A DNA stretch of 39,260 bases, from contig RFPI01000009.1 of NCBI GenBank assembly GCA_009926205.1, positions 1 to 39,260 on the forward strand, written 5' to 3'. Numbering within the stretch: the first letter of the stretch is position 1; each line of letters opens with the position of its first letter. Both the position numbers and the translations under genes were made by a program. The notes below the pieces were generated by a model. It had not been told where the DNA came from. It made no database searches and saw nothing but the letters and a program-made list of their open reading frames with translations. Shown piece after piece: positions 16,263 to 24,866 of the stretch. This DNA comes from Methylophilaceae bacterium (GTDB lineage: Bacteria; Pseudomonadota; Gammaproteobacteria; Burkholderiales; Methylophilaceae).

Positions 16263-17126
16263 ATGCAGACATTAGACCCCCAATCAACTAGCTTTCAACA
16301 CCAGATCCAACAGCAAGTCGCTCAAGCACTTGCCGAAGATATTGGCGTTGCGGATTTCACAGCAGAGCTGAGCAATCCCCAAACGATGGGACAAGCCACG
16401 ATAGTGGCAAGAGAATCAGCCGTGATTTGTGGCATTCCATGGGTCAATCAAGTATTTCAACAATTATCAACGGATGTGGTGCTGGATTGGCAATGCCAAG
16501 AAGGCGATCAGGTCAACGCAGGACAAGTCATTTTAAAGCTGCACGGTCCCGCACGAGCAATGCTGACTGGTGAGCGTACCGCTTTGAATTTCCTGCAAAC
16601 GCTTTCCGCTGTTGCAACCCTCACCAAACGCTATGTGGAGCTTTTGCAAGGCACAAACGCTTGCATTATGGACACACGCAAAACTATACCTGGAATGAGA
16701 CTGGCGCAAAAATATGCAGTGCGCGTGGGCGGAGGATCCAATCAACGTCTTGGCTTGTATGACGGTATTCTCATCAAAGAAAATCATATCCTCGCAGCAG
16801 GCTCAATTTCTGCAGCTCTTCAACAAGCCGAAAAAATCGCTGTAAAACATGGATTAGAGATACAAATTGAAGTGGAAAATTTAGATGAGTTGCAACAAGC
16901 ACTCGACGCAGGTGCAAAGCTTATCCTGCTCGACAACTTCTCTCTAGAGATGCTGCAACAAGCCGTCAAGATCAATCACCACCGCGCGCAACTGGAGGCT
17001 TCAGGTGGTGTCAATTTGACGACTGTGCGAGAAATCGCTTTGACTGGTGTTGATAGAATTTCCACTGGCGATCTGACTAAAAACATTCAAGCTATTGATT
17101 TATCGATGCGCTTTGACAGTCTGTAG
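16263..17126 (+). CDS. nadC: Nicotinate-nucleotide pyrophosphorylase (quinolinate phosphoribosyltransferase)
   Basis: Makes nicotinate mononucleotide from quinolinate and PRPP in de novo NAD synthesis. 287 residues: an N-terminal alpha/beta domain with ALAEDIGVADFTA at about 22-34, then the barrel with GERTALNFLQ, MDTRKTIPGMR, LYDGILIKENH and the C-terminal ASGGVNLTTVREIA. ATG 16263 is the only start that keeps the conserved N-terminus; it has no ribosome-binding site and lies about 7 bases behind a TATAAT box. nadA and nadB are not nearby. Confidence 0.95.
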   Translation: MQTLDPQSTSFQHQIQQQVAQALAEDIGVADFTAELSNPQTMGQATIVARESAVICGIPWVNQVFQQLSTDVVLDWQCQEGDQVNAGQVILKLHGPARAMLTGERTALNFLQTLSAVATLTKRYVELLQGTNACIMDTRKTIPGMRLAQKYAVRVGGGSNQRLGLYDGILIKENHILAAGSISAALQQAEKIAVKHGLEIQIEVENLDELQQALDAGAKLILLDNFSLEMLQQAVKINHHRAQLEASGGVNLTTVREIALTGVDRISTGDLTKNIQAIDLSMRFDSL

Positions 17127-17145
17127 CGTATTTATTCTTTATTTC

Positions 17146-17236
17146 GGAGAAGTGGCAGAGAGGCTGAATGCACCTGACTCGAAATCAGGCAAGGGTGAAT
17201 AATCCTTCGGGGGTTCAAATCCCCCCTTCTCCGCCA
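17146..17236 (+). tRNA. tRNA-Ser (anticodon CGA)
   Basis: A class II tRNA can be folded by eye. The acceptor GGAGAAG pairs with CTTCTCC (17226-17232), followed by discriminator G and an encoded CCA (17234-17236). The anticodon stem CCTGA/TCAGG encloses CTCGAAA, giving anticodon CGA, which reads UCG serine codons. The long variable arm expected for serine tRNAs is present, as is the T loop GTTCAAATC. It stands alone between nadC and ilvB. A TTGACA at 17113-17118, inside the last nadC codons, could be its -35, but the -10 is unclear. Confidence 0.95.
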
Positions 17237-17267
17237 TGATAATCAAGCATTTACAGGCACTAACACC

Positions 17268-17296
17268 TTGACCAAAAAGCCGTAACAGGTTACTGT
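17268..17296 (+). promoter_or_regulatory. ilvBHC promoter with an overlapping palindrome
   Basis: TTGACC (17268-17273) and TACTGT (17291-17296) are 17 bases apart, with a predicted start near 17303. A perfect inverted repeat GTAAC-AG-GTTAC (17282-17293) covers the spacer and the start of the -10, a position suited to an operator. The leader is only about 13 bases, so no leader-peptide attenuator is present. Confidence 0.45.
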
Positions 17297-17316
17297 TCAG
17301 GGTTCCCAAAAAGTAT

Positions 17317-19101
17317 ATGGCATCTGAAATTCGTATGGACGATAGTAGTTATCAAAAAACAGAGCAGCTCACCGGCGCTGAGATTATTATGCGCTGCCTA
17401 CATGAGGAGAATGTCGAATTCGTTTTCGGCTATCCAGGTGGTGCTGTATTACACATTTATGACGCACTGTTTAAACAAAACAAGTTTAAACATATCTTAG
17501 TGCGTCACGAGCAGGCTGCTGTTCATGCCGCAGATGCATATTCTCGCGCTACTGGCCGTGTTGGAGTCGCTCTAGTGACCTCTGGTCCCGGCGCAACCAA
17601 TGCAGTGACGGGTATTGCGACGGCATACATGGATTCCATCCCATTGGTGGTGATTAGCGGTCAAGTTCCTACTGCTGCCATCGGTATGGATGCTTTCCAA
17701 GAAGTTGATATGGTGGGGGTGACACGCCCTTGCGTTAAACATAATTTCTTGGTGAAAGATGCGCGTGATTTAGCGACCACCATGAAAAAAGCTTTTTATA
17801 TCGCCGCCAGCGGAAGACCTGGTCCGGTGGTCGTGGATGTTCCCAAAGATATCACTGCAGATATCGCTGAATTTGCCTATCCCAAAACGATTGAGATGCG
17901 TTCTTACACGCCCGTTTTGAAAGGTCATTCAGGCCAAATCAAAAAAGCGGTGAAGTTATTACTCGAAGCTAAACGTCCGATGATTTATACCGGCGGCGGC
18001 TTGGTACTGGGTGATGCTGCGCCGGAGTTGGTGAAGCTTGCCAAAACTTTAGGCTTCCCAGTCACTAATACCTTGATGGGTTTAGGCGGTTATCCTGCAA
18101 CAGATCCTCAATATGTCGGTATGCTGGGTATGCACGGCACTTATGAAGCTAATAATGCAATGCAAAACTGCGATGTATTGCTAGCGGTAGGTGCACGTTT
18201 TGACGACCGCGTGGTTGGCAATCCTGATCATTTCTTGAGTGTGCCTCGTACAATTATTCATATTGATGTAGATCCATCCTCTATTTCCAAACGCGTGAAA
18301 GTGGATGTTCCTATTGTCGGCCACGTGCAATCTGTCGTTGCTGAGATGAATGAATTATTGGCCGCTGAAACAAAGCGTCCTGATGCCAATGCATTGAAAC
18401 AATGGTGGGCGCAGATTGATCAATGGCGTAGCAAAAAGACGGCAGATTATCGTCTAGATAAAGACATCATCAAGCCCCAACAAGTGATAGAAAAGCTTTG
18501 GCAAGTGACCAAAGGTGATGCATTTGTGACCTCCGATGTAGGTCAACATCAGATGTGGGCTGCCCAGTATTACAAATTTGACAAACCACGCCGTTGGATT
18601 AACTCAGGTGGCTTAGGCACCATGGGGGTAGGCTTGCCTTATGCAATGGGTTGTCAATTGGCTTTCCCTGATGCACAGGTCGCTTGCGTGACTGGCGAGG
18701 GTAGCATTCAGATGAACATTCAAGAATTGTCGACCTGTAAGCAATTTAATTTGCCTATCAAGATTATTCTATTGAATAACCGTTATCTCGGCATGGTGCG
18801 TCAGTGGCAAGAGTTCTTCTATAACAATCGTTACTCAGAATCCTATATGGAAAGCCTGCCTGATTTCGTCAAAATGGCAGAGTCCTATGGCCATGTCGGC
18901 ATGAATATTGAACGTCCAGAGGATGTTGAAGGTTCACTGCATGAAGCTTTTGCAATGAAAGATCGTTTGGTATTTATGAATTTTGTGACAGACCAAAAAG
19001 AAAACGTATTCCCTATGGTGCCGAATGGCAAGGGTTTATCAGAGATGATCTTAGGTGATGAACCCGGTGCAGATGCAGCTCAAAGCGAAGGAGAAGGTTA
19101 A
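17317..19101 (+). CDS. ilvB: Acetolactate synthase large subunit
   Basis: Thiamine-diphosphate enzyme making acetolactate and acetohydroxybutyrate for valine, leucine and isoleucine. 594 residues. FGYPGGAVLHIYDA at 37-50 and the catalytic Glu65 in RHEQAAVHAADAY define the PYR domain. GQVPTAAIGMDAFQE and the FAD-binding middle domain follow. The ThDP-binding motif starts at GEGSIQMNIQEL and ends NNRYLGMVRQWQ. The first Met (17317) or Met7 (17335) could be used; neither has a strong ribosome-binding site. Its stop overlaps ilvH by one base. Confidence 0.97.
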   Translation: MASEIRMDDSSYQKTEQLTGAEIIMRCLHEENVEFVFGYPGGAVLHIYDALFKQNKFKHILVRHEQAAVHAADAYSRATGRVGVALVTSGPGATNAVTGIATAYMDSIPLVVISGQVPTAAIGMDAFQEVDMVGVTRPCVKHNFLVKDARDLATTMKKAFYIAASGRPGPVVVDVPKDITADIAEFAYPKTIEMRSYTPVLKGHSGQIKKAVKLLLEAKRPMIYTGGGLVLGDAAPELVKLAKTLGFPVTNTLMGLGGYPATDPQYVGMLGMHGTYEANNAMQNCDVLLAVGARFDDRVVGNPDHFLSVPRTIIHIDVDPSSISKRVKVDVPIVGHVQSVVAEMNELLAAETKRPDANALKQWWAQIDQWRSKKTADYRLDKDIIKPQQVIEKLWQVTKGDAFVTSDVGQHQMWAAQYYKFDKPRRWINSGGLGTMGVGLPYAMGCQLAFPDAQVACVTGEGSIQMNIQELSTCKQFNLPIKIILLNNRYLGMVRQWQEFFYNNRYSESYMESLPDFVKMAESYGHVGMNIERPEDVEGSLHEAFAMKDRLVFMNFVTDQKENVFPMVPNGKGLSEMILGDEPGADAAQSEGEG

Positions 19102-19592
19102 TGAAACATATTATCTCCTTGCTGATGGAAAATGAGGCAGGCGCATTATCGCGCGTTGCCGGCTTGTTCTCTGCACGTGGTTATAACATTGAGTCACTCA
19201 CTGTTGCACCCACCGAAGATGAAACCTTATCCCGTATGACCATCGTCACTTCTGGTTCTGACGATGTGATTGAGCAAATCATCAAGCAGCTAAACAAGCT
19301 GGTTGATGTGGTGAAAGTGTTGGATTTAAACGATGGACGCTTTATCGAGCGTGAATTGATGCTAGTGAAAGTAAAAGCCACTGGCCCACTGCGCGAGGAG
19401 ATGAAGCGTATCAGCGATATCTTCCGCGGCAGAATCATCGATGTTGCAGATGGTAGCTACACCATAGAGTTAACGGGTTCAGGCTCCAAGCTGGATGCGT
19501 TTCTTGAAGCATTAGACCGTACCGTGATTTTAGAAACAGTACGTACTGGTGCATCCGGCATAGGTCGTGGTGACCGCATTTTAAAAGTTTAA
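19101..19592 (+). CDS. ilvH: Acetolactate synthase small (regulatory) subunit
   Basis: Regulatory subunit that activates IlvB and confers valine feedback inhibition. 163 residues: an N-terminal ACT domain (HIISLLMENEAGALSRVAGLF, about 3-23, with YNIESLTV) and a C-terminal ACT-like domain (RELMLVKVKA onward). Translation begins at the TAATG junction with ilvB behind GGAGAAGG. The strict ilvB-ilvH-ilvC order gives the common pathway operon. Confidence 0.96.
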   Translation: MKHIISLLMENEAGALSRVAGLFSARGYNIESLTVAPTEDETLSRMTIVTSGSDDVIEQIIKQLNKLVDVVKVLDLNDGRFIERELMLVKVKATGPLREEMKRISDIFRGRIIDVADGSYTIELTGSGSKLDAFLEALDRTVILETVRTGASGIGRGDRILKV

Positions 19593-19624
19593 AAATTAAT
19601 TAGATTAAAAGTACTGAAAGGTAA

Positions 19625-20644
<1,020 letters not shown>

Positions 20645-20661
20645 GCCAGAAAGGCATATAC

Positions 20662-20688
20662 AAGGGAAGGCTAGTCCTTCCCTTTTTT
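20662..20688 (+). terminator. Rho-independent terminator after ilvC
   Basis: AAGGGAAGG (20662-20670) pairs perfectly with CCTTCCCTT (20676-20684) around a 5-base loop, continuing into a T-run up to 20688. The psd start codon lies only 4 bases beyond the T-run. Confidence 0.88.
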
Positions 20689-20692
20689 CATC

Positions 20693-21535
20693 ATGCAAAC
20701 ACCGTTTTCTATCACACTCCAATACCTCATACCCAAGCAGCTTTTGACTGCATTGGCCGGCAAACTAGCCAGTGCAAAATTAGGCTGGCTTACCCATCGC
20801 TTTATTGCTTGGTTTGTTCGTCGTTATGGCGTAAATATGCAAGAGGCGGCTGACACCAACATCAATCACTACGCCAGCTTTAATGATTTTTTTACCCGCG
20901 CACTCAAAGCAGGCACCAGAACCCAATCCAAGAGTCTGCTCACTTGTCCGGTAGATGGTCGCATAAGTCAATTTGGCCCGATTCAGCATGGTAAATTAAT
21001 ACAAGCTAAAGGGCATGACTATAGCTTAGAAGCCCTGCTGGCTGGAGATAAGCAACAAGCAGAGAGCTATGCTGAAGGTGACTTTGCCACGATTTATTTA
21101 AGCCCCAAAGACTACCACCGCATTCATATGCCCTGCGCTGGTCAATTGCTAAAGATGACCTATGTGCCAGGTGATTTATTCTCGGTTAACCCACTCACTG
21201 CAGAACATGTCCCAGGCCTGTTTGCCCGAAATGAGCGAGTCATATGCGAGTTTCATGGCAAGGCCGGTCATTTTGTCATGGTTTTAGTAGGCGCCACCAT
21301 CGTCGGTAGCATGGCCACCGTTTGGCATGGTGTGGTCAACCCGCCGCGCCGAGGCAAAATTCAACATTGGGATTATCGCCAACAAGAGATACATCTTAAG
21401 CAAGGGGATGAGATGGGACGTTTCTTACTAGGCTCAACAGTGATTGTATTATTACCGCAACGTCAGTTCGAGTTTCATCCCGATTGGCATGCTGGCAAGG
21501 CAGTAAAACTTGGCGAGGCTATGTCGACAAAATAA
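20693..21535 (+). CDS. psd: Phosphatidylserine decarboxylase
   Basis: Membrane-associated pyruvoyl enzyme that makes phosphatidylethanolamine. 280 residues, the proenzyme length of the E. coli type. It has SFNDFFTRALK near 64-74, the HRIHMP segment, and the self-cleavage motif LGST at 246-249, where Ser248 becomes the pyruvoyl group. The conserved N-terminus (SITLQYLIPKQLL) requires a start near the first ATG, yet this ATG follows the ilvC terminator by 4 bases and has no Shine-Dalgarno sequence. Expression must rely on terminator readthrough or a promoter inside ilvC. Confidence 0.95.
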   Translation: MQTPFSITLQYLIPKQLLTALAGKLASAKLGWLTHRFIAWFVRRYGVNMQEAADTNINHYASFNDFFTRALKAGTRTQSKSLLTCPVDGRISQFGPIQHGKLIQAKGHDYSLEALLAGDKQQAESYAEGDFATIYLSPKDYHRIHMPCAGQLLKMTYVPGDLFSVNPLTAEHVPGLFARNERVICEFHGKAGHFVMVLVGATIVGSMATVWHGVVNPPRRGKIQHWDYRQQEIHLKQGDEMGRFLLGSTVIVLLPQRQFEFHPDWHAGKAVKLGEAMSTK

Positions 21536-21555
21536 AATATGGCTCGATTGAGATG

Positions 21556-21587
21556 AAAAAAAGGGGTAGACAATCTACCCCTTTTTT
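21556..21587. terminator. Bidirectional terminator between psd and rppH
   Basis: A-run, then AGGGGTAGA pairing with TCTACCCCT across a CAA loop, then a T-run. The A- and T-runs flank the stem on both sides, so the hairpin can stop psd on the plus strand and rppH on the minus strand. Confidence 0.9.
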
Positions 21588-21594
21588 ATTTTTT

Positions 21595-22128
21595 CTATTC
21601 TTGGTTCGCTACTTTTCTGGGTCTGTGCGCTGGATAACGAAGCTTTGGGCCACCTTTAGGGTGCAAATGGACAGCCAATTCGTTCAATGCCATACGATAA
21701 ACTTCTCGTTTAAACTCAATAACGCTATCGATAGGCATCCAATAATCACCCCAACGCCAGGCGTCGAATTCTGGGTGCTCACTGGCTCTGAGCGATACAT
21801 CACTATCTCTGCCAACCAACCTGAGCAAAAACCAAATCTGTTTTTGTCCTCGATATGTCCCACGCCATTCTCGTTTGATCCAAGTGTTAGGCACGTCATA
21901 GCGCAACCAATCTCTGGTTCTGCCAAGGATTTTGACATGCTCAGGGCGCAAGCCGACCTCTTCCATTAGCTCGCGATACATGGCGGCTTCTGGCGTTTCA
22001 CCGTGCTTGATTCCCCCTTGAGGAAACTGCCAGGAATGCTCCCTAACCCGCTTACCCCAAAATACTTCGTTCTTGTGATTACAAAGAATAATGCCGACAT
22101 TCGGACGATAACCATCACGATCTATCAT
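21595..22128 (-). CDS. rppH: RNA pyrophosphohydrolase
   Basis: Removes pyrophosphate from the 5' end of mRNAs and so triggers RNase E-dependent decay. From ATG 22128 the protein has 177 residues and begins [15 protein letters not shown], the normal family start, with AAGG 9 bases upstream. A longer GTG-started form (22170) is possible but less likely. The Nudix box GG(I)KHGETPEAA...RELMEEVGL spans 38-60, and WQFPQGG precedes it. It is transcribed alone. Confidence 0.95.
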   Translation of the reverse strand: MIDRDGYRPNVGIILCNHKNEVFWGKRVREHSWQFPQGGIKHGETPEAAMYRELMEEVGLRPEHVKILGRTRDWLRYDVPNTWIKREWRGTYRGQKQIWFLLRLVGRDSDVSLRASEHPEFDAWRWGDYWMPIDSVIEFKREVYRMALNELAVHLHPKGGPKLRYPAHRPRKVANQE

Positions 22129-22181
22129 ATCCAAATACCTTAAATTTTCAGTTCCCTGCAATTTTTTCACATTTCAGGCAC

Positions 22182-22209
22182 ATTGTAAAAGCATATAGTC
22201 CGCGCTCAA
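22182..22209 (-). promoter_or_regulatory. Candidate rppH promoter
   Basis: On the minus strand TTGAGC (22204-22209) and TACAAT (22182-22187) are 16 bases apart, with a predicted start near 22175. This would also place the ORF's first GTG (22170) almost at the 5' end of the message, leaving about 47 bases before ATG 22128. Confidence 0.4.
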
Positions 22210-22228
22210 GATAAAATCACAATGCCTG

Positions 22229-22254
22229 TCAACGCGAATTCATCAACGCGCGTT
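22229..22254. repeat. Direct repeat TCAACGCG twice, second copy overlapping palindrome AACGCGCGTT
   Basis: TCAACGCG occurs at 22229-22236 and 22243-22250, 14 bases apart, and the second copy is part of the 10-base palindrome AACGCGCGTT (22245-22254). They lie in the leader of the beta-propeller gene, downstream of a TAAAAT (22212-22217) that could be its -10. A regulator-binding role is possible but unproven. Confidence 0.3.
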
Positions 22255-22277
22255 ACTCACATGAAGAGCATAGTGAA

Positions 22278-23222
22278 ATGAAATATTTATTTTTTTTGAT
22301 TTTTGTCTTAACGAGTCCTTGGCTTCAAGCTGCGCCATTGGCTTTTATCACCAATCAGGGTGAGCACACTGTCTCAGTGATTGATATCAAGCAACAAAAA
22401 GTTCTCAAAACAATCCCAGTAGGCAAAGCTCCAGTTGGCGTAGTGACTGCGCCCAAGCTAGGTTTGGTATTTATCAGCAATGTCGACAGCCAAGATGTGA
22501 GCGTGATTGATAGCAAACAACTACAAGTCATTCAGCAAATTGCGATTGGCGGCTCGCCTGTTGGACTTGCCTTGTCGCCAGATGAAACGCGATTATTTGT
22601 TGCAGATTGGACAGCAGACCGTGTGCATATTTATGACACTCACTCATTTCAAAGAATTGATAGCATTGATGTAGGCAAAGCCCCAGCAGGTCTATTATTA
22701 AGCCGAGATGGTCAGATGCTGATCGTTGCTAATCGTGATGATAATCAGATTGTATTGGTCGACCCGAATCATCATCAGCCCATGCAAACACTCGCAGTAC
22801 AAAAACATCCTTTCGGCATGTCTCTCAGCCATGATGGTCAGAGGCTATATGTGGTGAATGTCCTGAGCAATTCTGTCTCCATCGTTCAATTGAATCATCT
22901 CAGCGAGCCCATGCAACATATCACAGTAGGCGAGCATCCTTATTGCGTCGTGGAGAGTCTCGATGGGCGTTATTTAATGGTTACCAATACCCAAGATGAT
23001 GATGTCAGTGTGATTGATTTAACGCTGGGAAAACAAATCAAGAGAATCAATGTGGGGGCCGTCCCTGAAGGCATCGATATTGACCCAATAACTGGCTTGG
23101 TGCTTGTGGCAAACTGGTCTAGCGGTGATTTAAGCTTGATAGATAGTCAACAATTAGTTTTGATCAAGCAGATAAAAACGGGGGATAAAAGTCGCGCTTT
23201 TGGACAATTTATTTTGCAATAA
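22278..23222 (+). CDS. Secreted YVTN-type seven-bladed beta-propeller protein
   Basis: 314 residues with a signal peptide (MKYLFFLIFVLTSPWLQA, cleavage about 18/19), so periplasmic. Seven repeats of about 42 residues can be read, each with a V(S)VID-like strand, an I(P)VGxxPxG turn and LxLSxDG, ending with GLVLVANWSSGDLSLID. Propellers of this kind accompany PQQ/cytochrome alcohol-oxidation genes in several proteobacteria, and the next gene here is MxaD-like. No catalytic residues or heme motifs are visible; a scaffold or binding role is an inference. Confidence 0.8.
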   Translation: MKYLFFLIFVLTSPWLQAAPLAFITNQGEHTVSVIDIKQQKVLKTIPVGKAPVGVVTAPKLGLVFISNVDSQDVSVIDSKQLQVIQQIAIGGSPVGLALSPDETRLFVADWTADRVHIYDTHSFQRIDSIDVGKAPAGLLLSRDGQMLIVANRDDNQIVLVDPNHHQPMQTLAVQKHPFGMSLSHDGQRLYVVNVLSNSVSIVQLNHLSEPMQHITVGEHPYCVVESLDGRYLMVTNTQDDDVSVIDLTLGKQIKRINVGAVPEGIDIDPITGLVLVANWSSGDLSLIDSQQLVLIKQIKTGDKSRAFGQFILQ

Positions 23223-23273
23223 AGTGGGCATTTATCTCGTCAAAACAGGCAAACTTAGGTAAAGTACCAGCTT

Positions 23274-23293
23274 CGTTTTTGTGCCTAAAAACG
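23274..23293 (+). other. Hairpin upstream of the mxaD-like gene
   Basis: CGTTTTT and AAAAACG form a perfect 7-base stem around GTGCCT. It lies 33 bases before the mxaD-like ATG and could be a weak terminator, a processing site that separates the two mRNAs, or chance in AT-rich DNA. Confidence 0.3.
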
Positions 23294-23326
23294 GTTTATT
23301 TTATCGATATTCAGTGGAGAAATTTC

Positions 23327-23863
23327 ATGAAGAAAATATTAGCTTTAATCGCCATGAGCGCATTTGCCATGTCCGCCTATGCCCACGGTCCTAGCCCACA
23401 AAAAGTAGAAAAAGAAATGGTGATCAAAGCAGAACCAGCAAAAGTTTGGGGTATCGTTAAGGATGTTGGCCATGTACAAAATTGGCTACCTTTAGTGACC
23501 GATACCAAATTAGATGTCAAAAAAGACGACGGTGGCAGTGATGTTACATTCCGTACCTTGACGCTGAAAGCCGGCGGCACAGTCTCTGAAAAAATCAGAA
23601 GTGCCGACGATAAAGATATGGTGTTGAAATATGAAATTCTAGAAGGCGCAGTTCCAGTCGCTGACTTTAACGGCAAGATGACGGTTAAAGCTGGCCCAGG
23701 TGCAGGTGAAAGCACTGTGACTTGGGTGGGTCGCTTCTATCGAGTATACAAACTTAACCCACCTATTCCAGCCGGCCAAGATGATGAAAGTGCTGTGAAT
23801 GCAGTGAATACCATTTTTGATGCTGGTTTAAATGGTTTGAAAGCAAAAGCAGAAGCCAAGTAA
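23327..23863 (+). CDS. Periplasmic SRPBCC-fold protein, MxaD-like
   Basis: 178 residues. A signal peptide ends MSAYA (cleavage after 19) and the mature chain begins HGPSPQKVEKE, the start seen in MxaD, the 17-kDa periplasmic protein of methanol oxidation. The remainder is a polyketide-cyclase/START-like domain (AEPAKVWGIVKDVGHVQNWLP is the typical first helix). The first ORF codon is at 23279, but ATG 23327 has GTGGAGAAA in front and starts the signal peptide. Expected role: helping methanol dehydrogenase interact with its cytochrome. Methanol dehydrogenase genes are not in this window, so the assignment rests on family resemblance. Confidence 0.65.
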   Translation: MKKILALIAMSAFAMSAYAHGPSPQKVEKEMVIKAEPAKVWGIVKDVGHVQNWLPLVTDTKLDVKKDDGGSDVTFRTLTLKAGGTVSEKIRSADDKDMVLKYEILEGAVPVADFNGKMTVKAGPGAGESTVTWVGRFYRVYKLNPPIPAGQDDESAVNAVNTIFDAGLNGLKAKAEAK

Positions 23864-23875
23864 TATTCAGTCTAT

Positions 23876-23906
23876 AAAAAGCCCAGTGCTTGCACTGGGC
23901 TTTTTT
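23876..23906 (+). terminator. Rho-independent terminator after the mxaD-like gene
   Basis: GCCCAGTGC pairs with GCACTGGGC, preceded by AAAAA and followed by six T. It closes the propeller/mxaD-like unit; the flanking A-run could let it act in both directions. Confidence 0.9.
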
Positions 23907-23932
23907 ATTCCTAGCTCAATCTCGAGAATGCC

Positions 23933-24583
23933 ATGTTAGATGCCATAAAAATCGAAACCTCCTTACCCATTCAACAAAGCGTGATTTGGTTGCACGGCTT
24001 GGGCGCAGATGGTCATGATTTCGCACCCATAGTGCCGCAACTTCAGCTAGACAATACGCGCTTTATTTTCCCTCATGCGCCCATACGTCCTGTCACGCTC
24101 AATCATGGCTATGCAATGCCCGCTTGGTTTGATATTTATGGCCTTGGCGGCAATGATAAGCAAGACGTAGATGGCATGCAGTTGATGGCAGAAGAAATTC
24201 ATGCCTTGATACAAAGTCAATTGGATGATGGCATTCCCAGTCATCGTATTGTTTTGGCAGGGTTTTCTCAGGGTGGCGCCATGGCAGCCTTCTGTGCTTT
24301 GCAATATCCTCAGCCCCTGGCTGGATTGATGATGTTGTCCAGCTATTTGCCACAAAAGCATGAAATTACCCAACAGATACACCCAGCTAACCGAGATTTA
24401 CCTATTTTTCTTGCGCATGGCGTATGGGATGACATTATTCCTCTAAATAGCTATCAGCAAATGTTACAAATACTCAATGACGCTGGATGTGCCACAGAAG
24501 CTCACGAATATCCGATGGCACATAGCGTGTGCGATGAGGAAATCAAGCAGATTAGCGACTATTTACAGCGTATTTTTTGCTAG
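23933..24583 (+). CDS. Alpha/beta hydrolase, phospholipase/carboxylesterase family
   Basis: 216 residues of the short esterase family (acyl-protein thioesterase/Est-II relatives). The oxyanion region is WLHGLGADGHDF at 19-30, the nucleophile Ser112 lies in GFSQGG, the acid is Asp166 in HGVWDDIIP, and the base His197 in YPMAHSV. No signal peptide, so cytoplasmic. Esters of short-chain alcohols or lysophospholipids are the usual substrates; the natural one is unknown. It follows the terminator and precedes xseB by 20 bases. Confidence 0.9.
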   Translation: MLDAIKIETSLPIQQSVIWLHGLGADGHDFAPIVPQLQLDNTRFIFPHAPIRPVTLNHGYAMPAWFDIYGLGGNDKQDVDGMQLMAEEIHALIQSQLDDGIPSHRIVLAGFSQGGAMAAFCALQYPQPLAGLMMLSSYLPQKHEITQQIHPANRDLPIFLAHGVWDDIIPLNSYQQMLQILNDAGCATEAHEYPMAHSVCDEEIKQISDYLQRIFC

Positions 24584-24603
24584 TGGATGGAGTAAAATAA
24601 GAC

Positions 24604-24849
24604 ATGAGCGAAAATTCAACAAATTCAAATCAAGCGGATCAGGGCATGGGCTTCGAAACAGCAATGGCTGAACTTGAATCTATTATTCGTCAGATGGAAG
24701 GTCAACAATTGCCGCTACAGGACGCCTTGGCCGCATTCAAACGTGGCACAGCCTTGCTGCAACAATGCCAACAAACCTTGGCGGATGCTGAACAGCAAGT
24801 ACGCATTCTGACAGAGCAACAAACCCTCACCCCATTTCAAGATAAATAG
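24604..24849 (+). CDS. xseB: Exodeoxyribonuclease VII small subunit
   Basis: 81-residue helical partner of XseA in the single-strand-specific exonuclease VII. The conserved FETAMAELESIIRQMEGQQLPLQDALAAF can be read in parts at about 18-47: FETAMAELE, then LEGG-like MEGQQLPL and the AFKRGTALLQQCQ helix. xseB-ispA-dxs is a widespread gene order in beta- and gammaproteobacteria. GGAG lies 11 bases before the ATG. Confidence 0.93.
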   Translation: MSENSTNSNQADQGMGFETAMAELESIIRQMEGQQLPLQDALAAFKRGTALLQQCQQTLADAEQQVRILTEQQTLTPFQDK

Positions 24850-24866
24850 GGCTTCAATACTCGCGC

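Noticed and set aside
17146-17236. tRNA-Ser as an integration site of a mobile element
   Set aside because: No integrase, no partial tRNA repeat and no foreign-looking genes on either side; nadC and ilvB are ordinary neighbours.
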